Shown: piece by piece, positions 6,766 to 10,607 of the stretch
Layout of the letters: every line of letters begins with the position of its first letter
How positions within the stretch are numbered: the first letter of the stretch is position 1
Assembly (NCBI GenBank): GCA_030643345.1
Contig: DAOWMA010000034.1
Location: forward strand, 1-10,607
Length of the DNA: 10,607 bases
Source: Spirochaetaceae bacterium
Lineage (GTDB): Bacteria; Spirochaetota; Spirochaetia; B11-G9
Direction of reading: 5' to 3'
Translations under genes and position numbers: made by a program
The notes under the pieces: generated by a model
The model's input: only the letters and a program-made list of their open reading frames with translations
Told to the model about the DNA's origin: nothing
Database searches by the model: none

Positions 6766-7863
6766 TTAGAAAGAAAATACAATATCCTCCGCCCTTGCTA
6801 TTACGTCTTTTCGACCTTTCCCTAAAAGGGCAGGAATCTCTCTGGAATGATGCCCTATGATATTCTCAATTTCTGTGCTGGTAAATTTACTTACAGCATT
6901 GGCAATACCATTTATTGACACAACTTCACCTTTATTAAAAACTCCTTCAACAGAAATAATTCCCGAAGGAAGCAGGCTTTTATGGTTTCGGATAGCAGCA
7001 AGGGCCCCCTTGTCTATATTTATTTTTCCTATAGGATCACTGTAAAGAATCCATCTGGATCTTGCTGAAAGCTTTTTACCACCCAGAAAAATCGTACCTT
7101 CATCTTCACCATTAAGAAGTCTGTTTAGTATATCTGTCTTCCCGCCATGGGCCAGAATTGTTTTACATCCGGCATTTGCCGCAATAGAGACAGCCTGAAG
7201 CTTGGTTTTCATACCGCCGGTTGAAAATTCACTGCCTTTACTACCGGCAAAACCCATTATTTCCTCTGTAATCTCCGGAACACTGGATATAAGAGAGGCA
7301 TTTGAATCTTTCCTCGGATCTCCATTGTACAATCCATCAATATCCGTAAGAATTATCAGAAGATCGGCTTCTACCTTGCTTGCCACCATAGCACTTAGTC
7401 TGTCATTATCGCCAAAAGCAGAGCCAATTTCATCAGTAGATACAGAGTCATTCTCATTAAATATTGGAACTATCCCTAAAAAAAGAAGTGTTTCCACAGA
7501 ATTCTTCAGGTTAAGAAAGGTCGTTCTGTTGTTAAGGACCTCCCTGGTAATAAGTACCTGGGCTATTGAAATATCATATTCGCCAAAAGATTCTCTATAC
7601 TGATGCATTAACAGTGGTTGTCCAATTGCAGCACAGGCCTGTCTCATCTTTATATCTTTTACCCGGACCTTCAAATTAAGTTCGCCGGCACCCATCCCAA
7701 TAGCACCGGAACTAACAAGTAAAACCTGAATTCCCCGCTCCCGAAGCCCGGCAATCTGTCTGCTTATATCCTGAACATATTCAACGTTAAATTCATGATC
7801 TTTAGTAAGAAGATTTGTACCAATTTTAATTACCACTCTTCGTAATTTGCTAAAATCCCGCAT
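6766..7863 (-). CDS. proB: Glutamate 5-kinase
   Basis: A 365-residue cytoplasmic enzyme that phosphorylates L-glutamate to gamma-glutamyl phosphate, the first step of proline synthesis. The amino acid kinase domain is complete: VVIKIGTNLL (10-19, K13) for phosphate binding, VSSGAIGMG (50-58), NENDSVS (136-142) and FGDNDRLSAMVA (150-161) for glutamate and ATP, LTDIDGLY (172-179), and STGGMKTKLQA (214-224), where the usual first residue of the loop is glycine but here serine. Residues about 275-358 form a C-terminal PUA domain, present in most bacterial ProB proteins and involved in feedback control by proline in studied members. Length is typical. The start codon overlaps the proA stop by one base (TAATG), giving tight coupling, with a weak GAGAAG upstream. 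Gamma-glutamyl phosphate is unstable and is normally passed to ProA, so coupled expression makes sense. Confidence 0.97.
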   Translation of the reverse strand: MRDFSKLRRVVIKIGTNLLTKDHEFNVEYVQDISRQIAGLRERGIQVLLVSSGAIGMGAGELNLKVRVKDIKMRQACAAIGQPLLMHQYRESFGEYDISIAQVLITREVLNNRTTFLNLKNSVETLLFLGIVPIFNENDSVSTDEIGSAFGDNDRLSAMVASKVEADLLIILTDIDGLYNGDPRKDSNASLISSVPEITEEIMGFAGSKGSEFSTGGMKTKLQAVSIAANAGCKTILAHGGKTDILNRLLNGEDEGTIFLGGKKLSARSRWILYSDPIGKINIDKGALAAIRNHKSLLPSGIISVEGVFNKGEVVSINGIANAVSKFTSTEIENIIGHHSREIPALLGKGRKDVIARAEDIVFSF

Positions 7864-9164
7864 TAATTGCTTCTCTTATACTCTTTATTAAGACTTTTGT
7901 GGGTAAAGCTCATTTTCCCACTGGAATAATCTGCAACCTTATGACCATTTCCCTTTAATCTCCACTTATAAATAACAAGACCCTCAAGGCCAACAGGTCC
8001 CCTGGCATGTATCTTATTTGTACTTACCCCCACCTCTGCACCCAAACCGTATCGGAATCCGTCAGAAAACCGGGTACTGCAGTTCCAAAAAACATCTGCA
8101 GAGTCTATTAAATTCATAAACTTCTCTGCAGATTTTTCATCCCGGGTAACAATAGCATCAGTATGTCCTGATCCGTATACATTTATATGTTCAATAGCGC
8201 TGTCCAGAGAACCCACGACTTTTACAGATAAAATATAATCAAGATATTCAGTACTCCAGTCTTCACTGGTTGCCGGTTTTACATCTATAATTTTTCTTGT
8301 TATATCACATCCCCTAAGCTCCACATTTTTACTTTCCAGCCTCTCCTTCATCATAGGAAGAAAGGTAGGAGCTACGGATTTATCAACAAGAAGTGTTTCC
8401 AGAGCATTGCAGACAGCAACATACTGTGTCTTTGAATCGTCGGTAAGTTCAACTGCCATTGACAAGTCAGCATTTTTATCAACAAAAAGATGACATATTC
8501 CATCAGCATGACCCAGTACAGAAATGGTAGTGTTCTGCATAATGTATTTAACAAAACTGTTGGAACCTCTTGGTATAAGCAGATCAATTTTGTCTTCCAT
8601 CTTCAGCATTTTTGTAACATCCTGACGTGTTTCAGCAAGCTGAATCCAGCCGGAAGGTATTCCTGCAGCAACTGAAGCATCCCTGATAACTTCAGTTAAC
8701 GCTCTGTTTGTAAGAGAGGCCTCACTGCCCCCTTTAAGAATTACCCCATTACCGCTTTTAAGGCAAAGAGTGGCAATCTGAACAAGCGCATCCGGGCGGG
8801 ACTCAAAAATCATACCAATAACACCTATAGGACAGCTAACCTGATACAGCTCAAGGTCCTTATCCAGTTCCCTTGCTGATATTGTCTTTCCAACAGGATC
8901 AGGAAGTCCAATAAGACTTTCTATGCCGCTACAGACCTCGGTAATTTTTGCATTATCAAATTTAAGTCGTTTTAACAGAGGTGCGGAAACATTCTCCACC
9001 TCTGCTTTTTCTATATCAAGACGATTTGCTTCTATAATCTCATCTTTTCTTATCTTTATCTCTTTTGAAATATTCTCAAGGGCCCTATTACGTACTTCCA
9101 GGCTGATTGCTCCCAAAAATACCTGTGCATTTTTTACCTCTGATGCGAGTTCCTGAATTCCCAT
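7863..9164 (-). CDS. proA: Gamma-glutamyl phosphate reductase
   Basis: A 433-residue NADPH-dependent enzyme of the aldehyde dehydrogenase superfamily that reduces gamma-glutamyl phosphate to glutamate-5-semialdehyde, the second step of proline synthesis. Family motifs are intact: CPIGVIGMIFESRPDAL (111-127), LKGGSEA (143-149), IDLLIPRGS (193-201), VLGHADGICH (216-225), the catalytic cysteine in YVAVCNALET (C252) and the C-terminal GPVGLEGLVIYKW. Length is slightly above the usual ~415 because of a lysine-rich tail. The start is certain: GGAGGT at 9171-9176, six bases before the ATG. It is the first gene of the operon, with proB directly after it, the reverse of the common proB-proA order. ProC, the last step, is not in the window. 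Confidence 0.97.
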   Translation of the reverse strand: MGIQELASEVKNAQVFLGAISLEVRNRALENISKEIKIRKDEIIEANRLDIEKAEVENVSAPLLKRLKFDNAKITEVCSGIESLIGLPDPVGKTISARELDKDLELYQVSCPIGVIGMIFESRPDALVQIATLCLKSGNGVILKGGSEASLTNRALTEVIRDASVAAGIPSGWIQLAETRQDVTKMLKMEDKIDLLIPRGSNSFVKYIMQNTTISVLGHADGICHLFVDKNADLSMAVELTDDSKTQYVAVCNALETLLVDKSVAPTFLPMMKERLESKNVELRGCDITRKIIDVKPATSEDWSTEYLDYILSVKVVGSLDSAIEHINVYGSGHTDAIVTRDEKSAEKFMNLIDSADVFWNCSTRFSDGFRYGLGAEVGVSTNKIHARGPVGLEGLVIYKWRLKGNGHKVADYSSGKMSFTHKSLNKEYKRSN

Positions 9165-9170
9165 CGTTAA

Positions 9171-9176
9171 ACCTCC
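9171..9176 (-). promoter_or_regulatory. Ribosome binding site of proA
   Basis: GGAGGT, six bases before the proA ATG at 9164. It is the strongest Shine-Dalgarno in the window and fits proA being the first gene of the run, while several downstream genes rely on overlap with their neighbour. Confidence 0.9.
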
Positions 9177-9196
9177 GGGTAAAATTAATTATTCTG

Positions 9197-9226
9197 ATTT
9201 TAAACCTGATAAGGGACGTTGTACAA
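9197..9226 (-). promoter_or_regulatory. Candidate sigma-70 promoter of the proAB operon
   Basis: On the minus strand, TTGTAC (9221-9226) and TAAAAT (9197-9202) are separated by 18 bases. The -10 differs from consensus at one position; the -35 keeps only TTG. Transcription would start near 9190, giving a leader of about 25 bases that contains the proA ribosome site. A weaker alternative is TTGAAG (9269-9274) with AATGAT (9246-9251), spacer 17. No experimental support; the choice between them is by eye. Confidence 0.35.
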
Positions 9227-9235
9227 GCCATGATA

Positions 9236-9334
9236 CTACTCCAGAATCATTTCATCATAAAGAATACACTTCAATTTATTTTTTACCTTTTTTAGTTCAT
9301 ACACTCCATTTTTAAGTTTAAGATCAGCCTGCAT
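9236..9334 (-). CDS. Possible 32-residue ORF or gene remnant upstream of proA
   Basis: An open frame of 32 codons with an ATG at 9334 and TAG at 9236-9238. The product is lysine-rich and amphipathic, begins MQADLKLKNGVYELKK, has one cysteine (C23), and shows no signal peptide or membrane segment. Two in-frame stops lie just upstream, so it is not the end of a longer intact frame. AAGGAG sits directly against the ATG, which is too close to work as a Shine-Dalgarno. It could be the tail of a decayed gene, a small leader or peptide gene, or chance. I do not recognise it. Confidence 0.2.
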   Translation of the reverse strand: MQADLKLKNGVYELKKVKNKLKCILYDEMILE

Positions 9335-9367
9335 CTCCTTGATAAGGATTTATTAATCAACTACCAC

Positions 9368-9395
9368 TCCCCGGAAATAGTAAAATATCCCCGGA
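9368..9395. repeat. Direct repeat TCCCCGGA, period 20 bp
   Basis: Two identical octamers, TCCCCGGA at 9368-9375 and 9388-9395, start exactly 20 bases apart, about two helical turns. They are GC-rich islands in very AT-rich DNA, and each has partial dyad symmetry (TCC-NN-GGA). This geometry is typical of paired binding sites for a dimeric regulator on one face of the helix. They lie about 205-230 bases upstream of proA and about 160-190 upstream of abiEi, so which gene they serve, if any, is unclear. Confidence 0.4.
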
Positions 9396-9521
9396 TTGTA
9401 ATTTTATTCGGGATAATTTCTAATTGAAAAATATTTTGTATTCCAAAGATTTCATATAATTATATTAGTATGAAAAAAGGCTGGAAGAAAATAATAAATC
9501 CTGGAATTCATTATTTCATCC

Positions 9522-9549
9522 TTGATTTATTGTAAATGTTTGGTATAAT
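9522..9549 (+). promoter_or_regulatory. Sigma-70 promoter of abiEi, predicted leaderless transcript
   Basis: TTGATT (9522-9527) and a perfect TATAAT (9544-9549) with a 16-base spacer. Transcription from this promoter should start at about 9555-9557, on or next to the ATG at 9556, leaving no 5' leader. There is no Shine-Dalgarno before that ATG, consistent with leaderless translation. Confidence 0.7.
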
Positions 9550-9564
9550 GTACATATGAGTACA
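9549..9564. promoter_or_regulatory. Candidate autoregulatory operator of the AbiE pair
   Basis: An inverted repeat TGTAC-N6-GTACA spans the last base of the -10 box and the start codon. AbiEi antitoxins are known to repress their own promoter by binding inverted repeats around it. A second inverted pair, AATAAATC (9493-9500) and GATTTATT (9524-9531), overlaps the -35. Both have short arms and AT-rich content, so chance cannot be excluded. Confidence 0.35.
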
Positions 9565-10152
9565 GTAAATCAAACTTCTGCCCAACAGCGGTTTCAACTC
9601 ATTGCACAGCTAAATGAAAAAGTTTTTCATATCGATGATTTAGCCAGGCTATGGCAGATAACATCTAAAAACACCTTACGTATTACAATTCACCGGTATA
9701 TAAAAAAGGGCTGGTTGTTTAGAATTTATCGTGGATTTTATTCAATAGTTCCAGTAAATAAGCTTGACCCCTTCTTTTTGGGAGTAAAGGCATTGCATCA
9801 ATTTGCCTATGTAAGCACCGAGTCAGTTCTCTCCGAAGCTGGTGTAATTATGCAGATACCTTCCAGTATTACACTTATATCAGCAGAATCCCGGCAATAC
9901 ACAATAGGAAATTATGAGTACCGGAGCAGAAAACTACAGGATCAATTCTTATTTAACAGCGTAGGTATAAAGGACACACAGGAGTTTAAAAAAGCCGGTA
10001 TAGAACGGGCAGTTGCTGATTTACTCTATTATAACAGCAAATTCCATTTTGATAACTATTCCCTTATAGACTGGCAGAAAGTGAAGGAAATGCAGGAGAT
10101 AATTGGTTATTCAAAAACCAATTATGATAATCATACTGGAAAAATTTTATGA
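9556..10152 (+). CDS. abiEi: AbiEi-like antitoxin with winged-helix N-terminus
   Basis: A 198-residue protein of the AbiEi type, the antitoxin and transcriptional autorepressor of AbiE systems, described as type IV toxin-antitoxin and phage abortive infection modules. Residues 10-62 form a winged helix (HIDDLARLWQI 25-35, recognition-helix stretch NTLRITIHRYIKKG 39-52, wing RIYRGFY 56-62). The remainder is the conserved AbiEi body, with YVSTESVLSEAG (85-96) and GIERAVADLLYY (148-159). Its last four bases (ATGA, 10149-10152) overlap the toxin start. There is no ribosome binding site, and the promoter lies immediately upstream. It is transcribed away from the proA operon. The family call rests on these patterns and on the toxin partner. 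Confidence 0.85.
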   Translation: MSTVNQTSAQQRFQLIAQLNEKVFHIDDLARLWQITSKNTLRITIHRYIKKGWLFRIYRGFYSIVPVNKLDPFFLGVKALHQFAYVSTESVLSEAGVIMQIPSSITLISAESRQYTIGNYEYRSRKLQDQFLFNSVGIKDTQEFKKAGIERAVADLLYYNSKFHFDNYSLIDWQKVKEMQEIIGYSKTNYDNHTGKIL

Positions 10153-10607
10153 TAATACCAAATCCAAAAGAGTCAGTACATAAAGCATGGTTGTATCGTG
10201 TTCTTACTGCCATTTGCGACCATCAGTGGATTTCAGAACAGTTGGCATTTAAAGGTGGAACAGCTTCAGCTATGAGGGGTTATCTGGATCGTTTTTCTGT
10301 TGATCTGGATTTTGATTATCTATCAAACCTCTCCGAAATACCTCGATTCAGACATGAATTGGAGGAAGTTTTTGATGAGCTTGGTCTTACAGTAAAGGAC
10401 AGTAGTGATACTGTGCCGCAGTATTTCCTCTCCTATCCACGAGCGAAAAATCAGCATGGTTTACGCAACACACTGAAAATTGATATTACCTATCCAGCTC
10501 CAAAAGCTAATATTTACGAAATAATCAGATTAAAGGAGATTGATAAAATAATAAACTGCCAGACCATAGAAACTATGTTTGCAAATAAACTTGTTGCATT
10601 TATCGAC
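10149..10607 (+). CDS. abiEii: AbiEii/AbiGii-type nucleotidyltransferase toxin, N-terminal part
   Basis: The first 153 codons are present with no stop; the gene runs off the right edge. The family belongs to the DNA polymerase beta-like nucleotidyltransferases; studied AbiEii members are growth-arresting toxins and some homologues modify tRNA ends. Motifs seen: FKGGTA (34-39), the GG turn that binds the nucleotide phosphates; RFSVDLDFD (48-56) with the metal-binding pair D52 and D54; LKIDITYPAP (109-118) with the third acidic residue D112; and MFANKLVAFID (143-153), matching the family's M-a-eKl-Al-dR motif. All catalytic residues visible so far are intact, so the toxin is not obviously inactivated. 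The ATG overlaps the antitoxin stop as ATGA, implying coupled translation with antitoxin made first. Confidence 0.9.
   Translation, partial: MIIPNPKESVHKAWLYRVLTAICDHQWISEQLAFKGGTASAMRGYLDRFSVDLDFDYLSNLSEIPRFRHELEEVFDELGLTVKDSSDTVPQYFLSYPRAKNQHGLRNTLKIDITYPAPKANIYEIIRLKEIDKIINCQTIETMFANKLVAFID

Larger units (their letters stand above)
9165..9555. other. Divergent intergenic region between proA and the AbiE pair
   Basis: A 391-base stretch with no convincing gene. It carries the proA leader and its candidate promoter at the left, the doubtful 32-codon ORF, a direct repeat of TCCCCGGA at 9368 and 9388, an AT-rich section at 9421-9470 with two perfect palindromes (AAAATATTTT at 9428-9437 and ATATAATTATAT at 9454-9465), and the abiEi promoter at the right. 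I see no tRNA, no riboswitch-like fold, no insertion sequence end and no clear rho-independent terminator, as expected for divergent transcription. Confidence 0.6.

Noticed and set aside
7202..7603. Plus-strand open frame of 133 codons
   Set aside because: Antisense to the well-supported proB gene, serine/leucine-rich with no family pattern.
8372..8587. Minus-strand open frame of 71 codons
   Set aside because: Out of frame inside proA, whose motifs in the correct frame run unbroken through this region.
9090..9230. Short minus-strand frame starting ATGGCTTG at 9230, with GGAG upstream
   Set aside because: It overlaps proA out of frame for more than 60 bases and ends soon after; the composition is not protein-like. 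Possibly a chance frame.
9455..9460. Plus-strand TATAAT upstream of abiEi
   Set aside because: No -35-like hexamer at 15-19 bases; it is part of the palindrome at 9454-9465, and the promoter at 9522-9549 is much better.
9165..9555. CRISPR array, tRNA or phage attachment site in the intergenic region
   Set aside because: Only one octamer pair repeats, no cloverleaf or anticodon arm can be drawn by eye, and no integrase gene is present.

Overview
The window looks like part of a spirochaete chromosome, probably of the Treponema/Spirochaeta group. DNA and codon use are AT-rich. The strongest taxonomic clue is a radical SAM/SPASM protein (5232-6734) that resembles the 'spiro-SPASM' family, which as far as I recall is known from spirochaetes. 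The exported protein starting at the left edge also resembles the N-terminus of spirochaete cell-wall amidases. The assignment rests on recognition by eye, not a search.

Positions 1-9164 hold one tightly packed minus-strand run of eight genes, read from right to left: proA, proB, the spiro-SPASM protein, a family-2-like glycosyltransferase, an SpsF/NeuA-like cytidylyltransferase, an SpsG/PseG-like protein fused to a zinc ribbon and a SAM methyltransferase, a two-part ATP-grasp ligase, and the first 65 codons of an exported protein. Most junctions overlap by 1-26 bases or are only a few bases apart, so this is almost certainly one translationally coupled operon. A strong ribosome binding site and a candidate sigma-70 promoter precede proA.

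proA and proB supply glutamate-5-semialdehyde for proline. The five genes after them look like a glycan or activated-sugar pathway: a cytidylyltransferase to activate a sugar acid, a PseG-like GT-B protein to act on a nucleotide sugar, a methyltransferase and an ATP-grasp ligase to decorate it, a GT-A transferase to attach it, and a radical SAM enzyme whose N-terminus appears to be a decayed copy of the same nucleotidyltransferase fold as its neighbour. The acceptor is not shown. Flagellar filament protein or another envelope component is a reasonable guess, because spirochaete flagellins are known to be glycosylated.

Positions 9165-9555 are a divergent intergenic region holding two promoter candidates, a 20-bp-spaced direct repeat, AT-rich palindromes and a doubtful 32-codon ORF. 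From 9556 to the right edge lies a plus-strand AbiE-type toxin-antitoxin pair: a complete AbiEi-like antitoxin and the first 153 codons of an AbiEii nucleotidyltransferase toxin, overlapping by ATGA. The antitoxin promoter sits so close to its start codon that the mRNA is predicted to be leaderless. This pair is accessory DNA next to a housekeeping operon.
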